From contig JAHDEN010000006.1 in NCBI GenBank assembly GCA_020628815.1, positions 1-64,000 on the forward strand: a DNA stretch of 64,000 nucleotides, written 5' to 3'. Shown here one piece after another: positions 1 through 7,201 of this stretch (position 1 is the stretch's first letter; each line of letters opens with the position of its first letter). The notes beneath the pieces were generated by a model. The model made no database searches and was not told the origin of the DNA. It saw only the letters and a list, made by a program, of their open reading frames with translations. Source of the DNA: Chloroflexota bacterium (GTDB lineage Bacteria > Chloroflexota > Anaerolineae > Promineifilales > Promineifilaceae). The translations under genes and the position numbers were made by a program.

Positions 1-26
1 CTTAGCCGTTGGGAGCGTTTAAAACG

Positions 27-545
27 ATGAAGTATATAACGACAATTGATGGCACAGAATTCACAATTGAGTGGAATGAATCTGGGCAAGTTTTGGTTGA
101 TGGCGAGCCGTATAATGTTTCCTTGAACAGTTTGGGCAATGGGGACATGGTTTCGATGATTTTTAACAATCGTTCAATCGAGGCGGTTGTAAACTCGGCC
201 GAGCGTGACCGTTGGGAACTTTTGCTGAACGGAGAAAATTATGATGTGCGTGTGCAAGATGAACGTGCATATCGTTTGGCTCGCGCCCGTGGTGAACTGG
301 AAGGCGATTCCGGCCTAGTTCCCACCAAATCCCCCATGCCGGGTGTGATTGTGAATGTCTTGGTTAATGTGGGGCAGGCCGTTAAAAAGGGTGAAACTCT
401 AGTTATTCTTGAATCGATGAAGATGGAGAATGAGTTAAAAGCGACACTTGACGGCACCGTGCAAGAAATCATGGTTGAAGCTGGTGCGACGGTTGAGAAA
501 GGGGCGGTTTTGGTTACTGTAGGTGACGAAGAGGTCGCTGAGTAA
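27..545 (+). CDS. Biotin carboxyl carrier protein of an acyl-CoA carboxylase
   Basis: This 172-residue protein ends in a biotinyl/lipoyl-attachment domain (about residues 100-172) with the hallmark ESMKMEN, so Lys132 is the predicted biotinylation site. The first 95 residues form a separate beta-rich region of the kind that precedes the BCCP domain in acyl-CoA carboxylase alpha subunits. Its role would be to carry carboxybiotin between a carboxylase and a carboxyltransferase, which probably lie upstream of the window. The ATG at 27 is preferred over the TTG at 9 because a GGGAG element lies at 11-15. A strong terminator follows at 679-716. It is not linked to the carboxylase genes at the right end of the window. 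Confidence 0.88.
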   Translation: MKYITTIDGTEFTIEWNESGQVLVDGEPYNVSLNSLGNGDMVSMIFNNRSIEAVVNSAERDRWELLLNGENYDVRVQDERAYRLARARGELEGDSGLVPTKSPMPGVIVNVLVNVGQAVKKGETLVILESMKMENELKATLDGTVQEIMVEAGATVEKGAVLVTVGDEEVAE

Positions 546-561
546 AGTGACTAAAGAGATA

Positions 562-630
562 GTCATTCCCAGGAAGGTGGGAATCTAGTGTCCCGAATGG
601 CGCTGGATACCTGTCTACGCAGGTATGACG
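562..630. repeat. 69-bp double-hairpin intergenic repeat, copy 1
   Basis: Two hairpins are joined by a conserved spacer: ATTCCCA/TGGGAAT, then GAATCTAGTG, then CGCTGGATAC leading into ATACCTG/CAGGTAT. A copy of exactly the same length lies at 25672-25740 and differs by paired changes in the stems. It follows the BCCP gene and precedes its terminator. Confidence 0.75.
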
Positions 631-678
631 TTATCGGCCGAAGCGCCGTCTGTACGCTTTAAAGATCACAAAATTTAT

Positions 679-716
679 AAAGCCCAATCCCGTTTTCAGG
701 ATTGGGCTTTTTTTTT
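679..716 (+). terminator. Rho-independent terminator after the BCCP gene
   Basis: A perfect 12-bp inverted repeat (679-690 with 699-710, AAAGCCCAATCC) has an 8-nt loop and is followed by a run of T to 716. The opposing gene ends at 720, so the hairpin can stop transcription from both sides. Confidence 0.9.
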
Positions 717-719
717 GCG

Positions 720-1847
720 CTAAAGTTCTATGTCGCTACCCAACCGACGCGCGACAAATTGATACATGTCCCAAATGGTTCCTTCAAAATCGTCGGGAGC
801 TAGGAAGTTGGACCCCAAATAGCGACTTTTTAACCCCTTTTGTAGGGTTTCCAGTTTTTCTTTGTCTTCTTCATTAAACTCGCGACACAATTTCACATAG
901 TCAATTGCGGATTGGTCATCTGGTTGAGCCGTTGAGATGACGCCCCAGCGAATGGCGACCTGATCTGGCCCGGCCGGGCGTAAGCACATGTAAACACAGG
1001 CGTTTGTTGCCAACCCGATCACATGGTTGGGGTTGATGGCAAACATGGGGGACTGCCGAGTTTCTTCTTTGGTTAGCCCTCCAGGATAGGGGAGCCGCTC
1101 TGGGTAATTGGGGTTGTATTTGGCCCAATAGCCGGTGTAGTAATCATCATGGGGCATTTTGACACACAGGGATGTCGGGGTAATCGGGTGCAATGTTTTG
1201 ACATGGGTTGGACTTAGGTGGTATCCCTCCATAAAGTTTTCGGCCAAACATTTCCAGTTGCAGTCCCAAATTGTTTCTTCCCCAAACACAAAGTTCCGCT
1301 CACCCATTTTGTAGTTTTGGATGATTTCTTCAATCCCGCCAAGCTGTTCTGCGAGCGGCGGGGCGTTGCCGTCTAAGTTTACGTAGATGAACCCTTGCCA
1401 AATTTCTGTGGCAAAGTTGGGCAAGGTGCAGTTAGCTTTTTCAAATCCTTTAACTTGATCCATTAGCGGAGCGTTTTGCAAACGGCCGGATGAATCGTAG
1501 ACCCACGCATGGTAGCCACAGATGAACTTTTTGCGATTGCCCGTGCCTTGGGCCAAGATGTTCCCACGGTGGCGGCAAACGTTTGACAAGATGCGAACTT
1601 CGCCGTGTTCATCTCGCAGGACAATCATCTGTTCGCCCACTAATTCGGTGGTGAAATAATCGCCCGGATTTGGAATTTCACCCGTATGCCCAACGCAGAC
1701 CCACTCTTTGCGAAAAATATGCTCTTCTTCAAGGGCTAAAAATTCGGCCGATGTGTAATAGCTGGGGGGCATTGTGCGAGCTTGATCTGCACTTAGCGAC
1801 TTGAGCTTTGTTAGCTCCTCGCGAATTTCTTGGACGGTTAAACTCAT
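720..1847 (-). CDS. Rieske non-heme iron oxygenase, alpha subunit (betaine/carnitine-type)
   Basis: A 375-residue ring-hydroxylating-type oxygenase. The Rieske [2Fe-2S] ligands are visible as Cys91-x-His93 and Cys110-x2-His113, and the mononuclear iron site follows the pattern N204-x5-His210-x4-His215. The N-terminus (PPSYYTSAEFLALEEEHIF) resembles the group that includes glycine betaine demethylase GbcA, choline monooxygenase and related amine N-demethylases rather than aromatic dioxygenases. Such enzymes need a separate reductase, which is not seen here. A purine-rich Shine-Dalgarno (AGGAAAGG) precedes the ATG. The exact substrate is unknown; a methylated amine is my inference. Confidence 0.85.
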   Translation of the reverse strand: MSLTVQEIREELTKLKSLSADQARTMPPSYYTSAEFLALEEEHIFRKEWVCVGHTGEIPNPGDYFTTELVGEQMIVLRDEHGEVRILSNVCRHRGNILAQGTGNRKKFICGYHAWVYDSSGRLQNAPLMDQVKGFEKANCTLPNFATEIWQGFIYVNLDGNAPPLAEQLGGIEEIIQNYKMGERNFVFGEETIWDCNWKCLAENFMEGYHLSPTHVKTLHPITPTSLCVKMPHDDYYTGYWAKYNPNYPERLPYPGGLTKEETRQSPMFAINPNHVIGLATNACVYMCLRPAGPDQVAIRWGVISTAQPDDQSAIDYVKLCREFNEEDKEKLETLQKGLKSRYLGSNFLAPDDFEGTIWDMYQFVARRLGSDIEL

Positions 1848-1880
1848 TTTCCTTTCCTCTTCTTCAACTGTGCCAATCTT

Positions 1881-2939
1881 TTATTTTTTAGTTCTAACGA
1901 GCGATGTGTCACGACCTCGGCCGACTTTGCGTTTGTGCCAAATTTCAAGCACAGCGATTTTGGTTGAGTGATTAAACGGCCGAGGATCAGTCACAGGATC
2001 ATCGACAATTGTGCTTTCATAGCCGGTAAAGTCAAACGGTATATCAATTTGCTCCACGAGCCGCACAAAACGATGCCCTGCCAAATCTTCAAGCTGCTGT
2101 TTGTATTCTTGCCCCGAAACAAACAGGGCATTGTTGATGGCGACAATTTGCCCACCGTTGGCAACCAAGGGGCGAAGTCGATTAATTAGCCGGCCGATAT
2201 CTTCTGCTAAATCAACTTTTCCTTTGCCGGTTTTAGAGAAAAAAGGTGGGTCTAGAATGACCAAATCGAATGGATGACCGCTTTTGTTATATTGCTTCAC
2301 CATCGAAAAGAAATCTTGGGATATGAACTCTTTTTTGTTGATGGGATATCCGTTTAGCGTGTAGCTGGTTTTGGCCACGTTCAAAAACTTTTTGTTTAAA
2401 TCGGTTTGGATAACCTGTTTTGCGCCCCCGGCCATGGCCGCAACGCCCAAGCTACCGGTGTACGCAAACGTGTTTAATACCGTTTTACCTTTGCTGTTGG
2501 TAATCAGCCACTCTCGTAGAAGGCGTGTGTCCAAATAAAAACTGGCATCCCGATTCATGGTTAGGTCAACCGAGTAGCGGACTCCGTGCTCACGGATAGA
2601 CGTGTTGGCTTTTTCTCCGTAGACTATGATCCCGTTTTTAGCTTCGGCCGACTCCCCTTTGCGCACCTTTAGCACGATGGTTTGGATCCAAGGCAGCTTG
2701 ATCATGATGAATTGCCGTGCAATCGAAACCGATTGATCACCATCGGCCGGAATTTTGGCATAGTTGTGGATTACGGCCGTTTGAGCGTAAATGTCGATGG
2801 CTAGATCTCGGCAGCCTTCGTAAAAGCCGTTGAGCAGTCTAAACGCCCCCTCGTGTTTAGGGTCTGCATCGATTAAAGGTTGTCGGGCTGTTAGCGCCAG
2901 ATTGAGGATTGTTTCTAAGTCGTTTGGGATTCCGTGCAT
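1881..2939 (-). CDS. SAM-dependent methyltransferase, RlmI/RlmK-like (rRNA-type)
   Basis: A 352-residue class I methyltransferase. The SAM-binding motif I is NTFAYTGSLG (156-165), an acidic ribose-binding Asp180 follows, and the catalytic-type motif is DPPFF at 230-234. This arrangement matches the RlmI/RlmL-K branch of 23S rRNA methyltransferases. The N-terminal 100 residues show no clear PUA domain, so it is not a canonical RlmI. It stands alone, with short gaps to both neighbours on the same strand. The target base cannot be read from the sequence. Confidence 0.75.
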   Translation of the reverse strand: MHGIPNDLETILNLALTARQPLIDADPKHEGAFRLLNGFYEGCRDLAIDIYAQTAVIHNYAKIPADGDQSVSIARQFIMIKLPWIQTIVLKVRKGESAEAKNGIIVYGEKANTSIREHGVRYSVDLTMNRDASFYLDTRLLREWLITNSKGKTVLNTFAYTGSLGVAAMAGGAKQVIQTDLNKKFLNVAKTSYTLNGYPINKKEFISQDFFSMVKQYNKSGHPFDLVILDPPFFSKTGKGKVDLAEDIGRLINRLRPLVANGGQIVAINNALFVSGQEYKQQLEDLAGHRFVRLVEQIDIPFDFTGYESTIVDDPVTDPRPFNHSTKIAVLEIWHKRKVGRGRDTSLVRTKK

Positions 2940-3027
2940 ATGCGGCCTATTTTACCCGTTTTTTGCAGAAGGCCTTTGAAACTTTATAAATTGCATTTGG
3001 AATCAGGCTTCTAACTAATCTTAGGGA

Positions 3028-3057
3028 GTGTCATACCCACCTGCACGAGTATGACAC
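3028..3057. repeat. Intergenic hairpin (GTGTCATAC palindrome)
   Basis: Perfect 9-bp arms (3028-3036 and 3049-3057) enclose a 12-nt loop. The arm sequence TCATAC/GTATGA resembles the ends of the 69-bp element, so it may be a decayed relative. It lies between two minus-strand genes, with no T-run of note. Confidence 0.5.
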
Positions 3058-3129
3058 AGCCACAAAGGAGTGGGGCTCATAAATGTTACACAGCTCTATT
3101 TACTTGGTTCCCCAAGTGCTGAAACATTG

Positions 3130-4542
3130 CTATTCGCCGCTAAAAGCAGGGGCTCCATTTCGGTAATCTTCTAGTGCGTCACGAACTTGGTCAGCTAAAT
3201 ACTCCCGTTGGGTTTTCAGCGCTTTGACTAAATCTGCTCGGGCAAGCCGTAGCCAGTGGTAAGATGTGAGCGTTGTCCATTCTTCGAACCCTTCACCCCA
3301 CACCAGAGCCAAATATCCTAGGGCCGGAAAGATGGTGAATGCGAGTAACCCCATCCAGCCAGAGCTGAGCCAGCTACCAACAACGACGGCCAAAATGATA
3401 TAACCGATTAAGATAAACATCGCTCCAAGTATGAGCTTGACAGTGCTTATTGTTGAGGTGTCGTCTCCCATAATTCGCACAGCGACCGGCCGCGCCATGC
3501 GATAAGGGATAAAGCTGATCAAGGCACCAAATAGGGCGAATGGGAATGAGCAAATGAGAAAGGCCAATAAGCGCCACGGCCGACCTTTTGTTGCGTCTGG
3601 AATTTCAAGTTCCCAGGGGTCATCGATGCCGAGGGTGTTTAAAGCGCGAGCGTATTTGCGGGCCTCTGCCGAAAATTGCTCAAGCTGCGACGGTTGATTG
3701 TTTTGGATGTAGCCATAGGCATCGATCATTTCGCCGGTGAGCTCATGTTGTTCGATCAGCGGCAGGTCATCAAAATGGGGTTCAACCCAGCGGGCCACGG
3801 CCGGAATAGCGGCCAATAGCTCATTGTTTTCAGCTTGGAGGACCACCTCGTCCAAATCAGCCTTTAGCGCTTCGGTCATTTCGTGGGCCGTTTCATACGG
3901 TTTTTCTTCGTAAGACTCACGATATTTACGTATGTCGTACGGGTCGCCAATTGCGACGAGCACGCTGCTGCGGAACAGCGTTTTGTCTTCGTACCACAAT
4001 CCGACCGGGATGATCTGTAAATCATCTTGCCAGTCAGCCTCAGCTTCTGCACTTAGGGCGATACGGGCAGCACCGGTTTTGAATTCTGCTAAATATGAGT
4101 CGGAGTGGGTTTTGCCTTCTGGGAAAATGGCCATCGCGCCATGACTATGCAGGAGTCCGCGGCAAACAGAGAAGGTCCGCTCGTTTAAACTGCGCATGTT
4201 GTCTTCGTCTGTTGGCCCACCTGCCTGGCCCGAATCACGCATACGAAATATGGGGAGAGCTGCAAAGGCGCCTAAAAACAGCCGGCCGACCGGATTGCCC
4301 ATCAGGGTGCTTTTTGCCAAAAACGAAACCGGCCGTCTGGCCGCCATCATAATTAGGATTGGATCTAGCAGCCCGTTTGGATGGTTTGGAACAAATATGG
4401 CCGGTTTGTTCGGATCAATTTTTTCGGATCCATGAACTTCAAGCCGTGGATAGTAAAGTTTTACGAGCGCAAATACGATAAAACGAATGATTCTGAAAAT
4501 TGCTCGATCTGATTTTGGTAGGGATATGTCGTCAACTGACAT
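3130..4542 (-). CDS. 1-acyl-glycerol-3-phosphate acyltransferase family (PlsC-like) membrane protein
   Basis: The N-terminal half is a PlsC-type acyltransferase domain. It has the catalytic block NHPNGLLD (His54, Asp60) and the phosphate-binding FPEG at 140-143. The spacing between His and Asp is five residues, as in the HPN(S/G)L(L/M)D subgroup. Two or three hydrophobic helices lie around residues 325-410, so the enzyme should be integral to the cytoplasmic membrane. The role would be acylation of a glycerol-phosphate backbone in phospholipid synthesis. At 470 residues it is longer than PlsC (about 240) because of the C-terminal membrane extension. No partner genes are adjacent. Confidence 0.82.
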   Translation of the reverse strand: MSVDDISLPKSDRAIFRIIRFIVFALVKLYYPRLEVHGSEKIDPNKPAIFVPNHPNGLLDPILIMMAARRPVSFLAKSTLMGNPVGRLFLGAFAALPIFRMRDSGQAGGPTDEDNMRSLNERTFSVCRGLLHSHGAMAIFPEGKTHSDSYLAEFKTGAARIALSAEAEADWQDDLQIIPVGLWYEDKTLFRSSVLVAIGDPYDIRKYRESYEEKPYETAHEMTEALKADLDEVVLQAENNELLAAIPAVARWVEPHFDDLPLIEQHELTGEMIDAYGYIQNNQPSQLEQFSAEARKYARALNTLGIDDPWELEIPDATKGRPWRLLAFLICSFPFALFGALISFIPYRMARPVAVRIMGDDTSTISTVKLILGAMFILIGYIILAVVVGSWLSSGWMGLLAFTIFPALGYLALVWGEGFEEWTTLTSYHWLRLARADLVKALKTQREYLADQVRDALEDYRNGAPAFSGE

Positions 4543-4622
4543 CGGGGTCTCTCCTGAATAAATTGATTCTACATGACTCTGTCTGTTTGAACAGGACCAT
4601 ATGAGAGATTGTCGGCCGGATA

Positions 4623-4697
4623 GGCTCCCAGAAGGGGGAGCCTTGCTCCGAGTTTGCGAGAGCCAAGCTCCGAGCTTGCAAGAGTCGCACTCCGAGT
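4623..4697. repeat. Hairpin plus 22-bp tandem repeat
   Basis: A GGCTCCC/GGGAGCC hairpin (4623-4642) is followed by two imperfect 22-bp units beginning GCTCCGAG (4645 and 4667) and a third partial unit at 4690. It fills the gap between two minus-strand genes. I see no gene here. Confidence 0.55.
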
Positions 4698-4707
4698 ACC
4701 CGGCAAA

Positions 4708-5376
4708 TTAGCTCATCCCTTGTCGAGTGACTCCATTATTGATCTTTCGTGACCAAATAAAAATGATGGGCGTCAGCACAGCTGTGGGGAGCAACCAAAC
4801 GATGAAAGCGGGCTCGAATTCGATATTGACTACAACAAAAGCGGTGATGGCCGCAATCGTTCCACCCAACATGCGGGATAGGTGTTCAGCGATCCTCTTT
4901 TTCCCTTTTGCACCCCCGTCTTGCAAAATTTGCCAGTCAACACGTGCATTCAACAAACCGATAATGCCAAACACGATAATAACAATCCCAAAGGATTCCC
5001 CTGCGATATAAGTGGCATAAAGGCCGTACAAAACCATGCCTACAAACAGTGCCAACATTGTAGGCACGACCACCTTGTCTGCTTGGCTTGGGCTGCCTCT
5101 GCGGTTGATCGCATACCGTCGGCCGATCCATGCAAAGTAAAAGCTGAAAATCGAAATAAACAGCATGGGGGGATTAAATCGGATGGCTGACATGCTTGTT
5201 CCGGTGAGAAAAATGCCCAACATTCCATAGAAAAATAGTCGGCCGGAGTAGACGTGCCATTGATGCCCAGTGTCCGCTAATTTTGAAACGATAGCGATCG
5301 CAGCTGAGAGTAAAGTCAGCGTTCCAGCAGCGATGTGAAGCAATAAAAGCGTGCTAAATAGAGAGCCTGATTCCAT
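4708..5376 (-). CDS. DUF2306-like integral membrane protein
   Basis: A 222-residue protein with about six to seven hydrophobic helices and short loops. The first helix carries a His (LLLLHIAAGTLTLL) and the next segment has GHQWHVYSGRLFF. That His pattern and layout resemble the DUF2306 family of predicted membrane proteins, whose function is unknown. A TCC-rich stretch just upstream of the start gives a GGAGGAAAAATG context on the minus strand, which is a good ribosome site. No operon partner is evident. Confidence 0.65.
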   Translation of the reverse strand: MESGSLFSTLLLLHIAAGTLTLLSAAIAIVSKLADTGHQWHVYSGRLFFYGMLGIFLTGTSMSAIRFNPPMLFISIFSFYFAWIGRRYAINRRGSPSQADKVVVPTMLALFVGMVLYGLYATYIAGESFGIVIIVFGIIGLLNARVDWQILQDGGAKGKKRIAEHLSRMLGGTIAAITAFVVVNIEFEPAFIVWLLPTAVLTPIIFIWSRKINNGVTRQGMS

Positions 5377-5566
5377 TTTTCCTCCAATGGTTTATTGAGC
5401 TGGTAATGACGCAGCAATTTGCGGGTCGAAAATTGATTGTTCACATTTTATTCAAGGATTTTTAAATAGGCGAACTTAAAGATTCGACATGGCTTGTCTT
5501 TCTTTGTTTCTAGATCTCTCGATTTCTCGTAGAATTTTGCAGATTGTTTAATGGAGAAAAGAACTT

Positions 5567-6766
5567 ATGAGTAAACCGGATCAAATTGATGCAACATCGA
5601 TCGGCTATGCCAGCTCTCACGACGTGCTGCGTTTAAGTGCCAAGCGGTATGACCAATCCCCTTATTTGTCAAAATACATGGTAGAAGACGCGGTTTTTGG
5701 CCTGTATGCCAACCGCTTTTACCCGTTGTCGTTGGGTGATTCTGGTGACCCCGTTGAGGAATATTGGAAATTGCGTCAGGAGGCGATGCTGTACGATGTA
5801 CCGGAAAAGCCGCTTGAAATTAGGGGGCCAGATGCAGAAAAACTGCTTGAACGGGTGTTTACTCGCAAAATATCGAGCCTAAAACAGTGGCACGCTCGTT
5901 ACGCTATCGCATGTACCCCACAAGGGCATATTTTGATGGATGGGGTTTTGATCCGATTGGCGGCCGATCATTTTTGGTATGTGCAGGCTAACGGACCGTT
6001 TGAAACGTGGTTGCTGGCTCATTCGGCCGGGCTGGATGTTGAAATTCGTGATCCGCAATCTTGGGTGTTGCAGGTGCAAGGGCCAAAATCGATGGAAATC
6101 TTGGCTGCGGCAACTGACCCAACTGATCGCCCTGATTTAGCTAGCTTTGGCTACTTTCACGCCGGGATGTTTAGCTTTGGCGGGCAACTGCTGCTCGTAA
6201 CCCGAACCGGCTGGACGGGAGAAATGGGGTTTGAAATCTACAGCAATCCAGCCGTTGATCACTTGGCCTTATGGGATCATTTGATCAAAGTGGGTGAGCC
6301 GTTTGGGATGAGATTTGGCAGTTTGGAGTCGATGGGAATCCGACGGATTGAAGCGGGGATTTTAGACAATGGGACCGATATCGATACAACACTCACCCCA
6401 TTTGGGGCGGGGTTAGGTGCTTTTGTAAACTTTAGAAAAGATGAATTTGTCGGCCGGTCTGCGCTTGAAGCAGCAGACAAAACCCAGCTGCTGTTTGGAT
6501 TAGTTGCTGAGAGCGGGATTCCTAGCGCAGGCTGCCAAGTGATGGCGGCTGGAAAGAGGGTCGGCCGGATGACCACCGGCGGCTTTTCCCCAACTCTAAA
6601 AACAGGGATAGGGTATGTTCGCTTCGATCACCCATCCAGCCAGAAAGAGGGTTGGCTTAACCAGAGCGTGAGTTGGAAAGATAAAGCGGGGCAGATGCAT
6701 CAAGGAACTGTAACTCATCTGCCATTTTATGATGAAGACAAGCAAATCCCACGTGGGTTGGCATAG
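5567..6766 (+). CDS. GcvT/DmdA-family aminomethyltransferase-like protein
   Basis: A 399-residue protein of the folate-binding GcvT superfamily, which includes glycine-cleavage T-protein, DMSP demethylase DmdA and demethylating domains of sarcosine/dimethylglycine dehydrogenases. Visible family features are the EIRGPDAEKLLERV segment (near 88-101), VQGPKSMEIL, the RTGWTGEMGFEIY block and a C-terminal barrel with VGRMTTGGFSP. GcvH and GcvP are absent nearby, so a stand-alone O-, S- or N-demethylase passing a methyl or methylene group to tetrahydrofolate is more likely than glycine cleavage (inference). A GGAGAAAAG site precedes the ATG. Confidence 0.8.
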   Translation: MSKPDQIDATSIGYASSHDVLRLSAKRYDQSPYLSKYMVEDAVFGLYANRFYPLSLGDSGDPVEEYWKLRQEAMLYDVPEKPLEIRGPDAEKLLERVFTRKISSLKQWHARYAIACTPQGHILMDGVLIRLAADHFWYVQANGPFETWLLAHSAGLDVEIRDPQSWVLQVQGPKSMEILAAATDPTDRPDLASFGYFHAGMFSFGGQLLLVTRTGWTGEMGFEIYSNPAVDHLALWDHLIKVGEPFGMRFGSLESMGIRRIEAGILDNGTDIDTTLTPFGAGLGAFVNFRKDEFVGRSALEAADKTQLLFGLVAESGIPSAGCQVMAAGKRVGRMTTGGFSPTLKTGIGYVRFDHPSSQKEGWLNQSVSWKDKAGQMHQGTVTHLPFYDEDKQIPRGLA

Positions 6767-6784
6767 GCACAAAGGCACTTAACG

Positions 6785-7066
6785 ATGGAATACACAGCAA
6801 ACCACATCCCAGAACAGAACCGCTATGACGTTGATTTAGGCGTAGGGCATACGGCCTTTTTAACTTATTCAGATCGTGATGGGGTGCGATACATTATGCA
6901 TACTGAGGTGCCGGCCGAATTGCGCGGCGGCGGGTATGGCAAAGTTTTGATGGAAGCGGCGTTGACAAAAATGGCGGAGGAAAAAGTAATTGTTTCGGCC
7001 GTCTGTTCCTATGCGCGGATTTACATCGAACGCCACAAAGAATGGCACCATTTGCGGGCTGCGTAG
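6785..7066 (+). CDS. Small GNAT-type N-acetyltransferase (YjdJ-like)
   Basis: This 93-residue protein matches the minimal GNAT fold of the YjdJ family. The acetyl-CoA pyrophosphate loop is the stretch VPAELRGGGYGKVLMEAAL, and it ends with CSYARIYIERHKEW, typical of these miniature acetyltransferases. The substrate is unknown. It starts 18 bp after the GcvT-like gene on the same strand and is probably cotranscribed with it. Confidence 0.85.
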   Translation: MEYTANHIPEQNRYDVDLGVGHTAFLTYSDRDGVRYIMHTEVPAELRGGGYGKVLMEAALTKMAEEKVIVSAVCSYARIYIERHKEWHHLRAA

Positions 7067-7088
7067 CATGCAAATGGTGCACATTTTT

Positions 7089-7140
7089 TAGACGCTAAGG
7101 CGCGAAGACGTAAAGAAAACCCTCTGCGCCTTAGCGTCTA
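7089..7140. repeat. Intergenic inverted repeat with 15-bp perfect arms
   Basis: The arms TAGACGCTAAGGCGC (7089-7103) and its complement (7126-7140) enclose 22 nt. It lies between convergent genes and may serve as a bidirectional terminator, although the T-run is weak. The GACGCTAAGGCGC motif resembles dispersed REP-type repeats. Confidence 0.7.
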
Positions 7141-7201
7141 ATTGGGTTGATTTTTTTACCCATCCCACAAAAACGTTAGAACCAGGATTTTCTAACTGAT
7201 G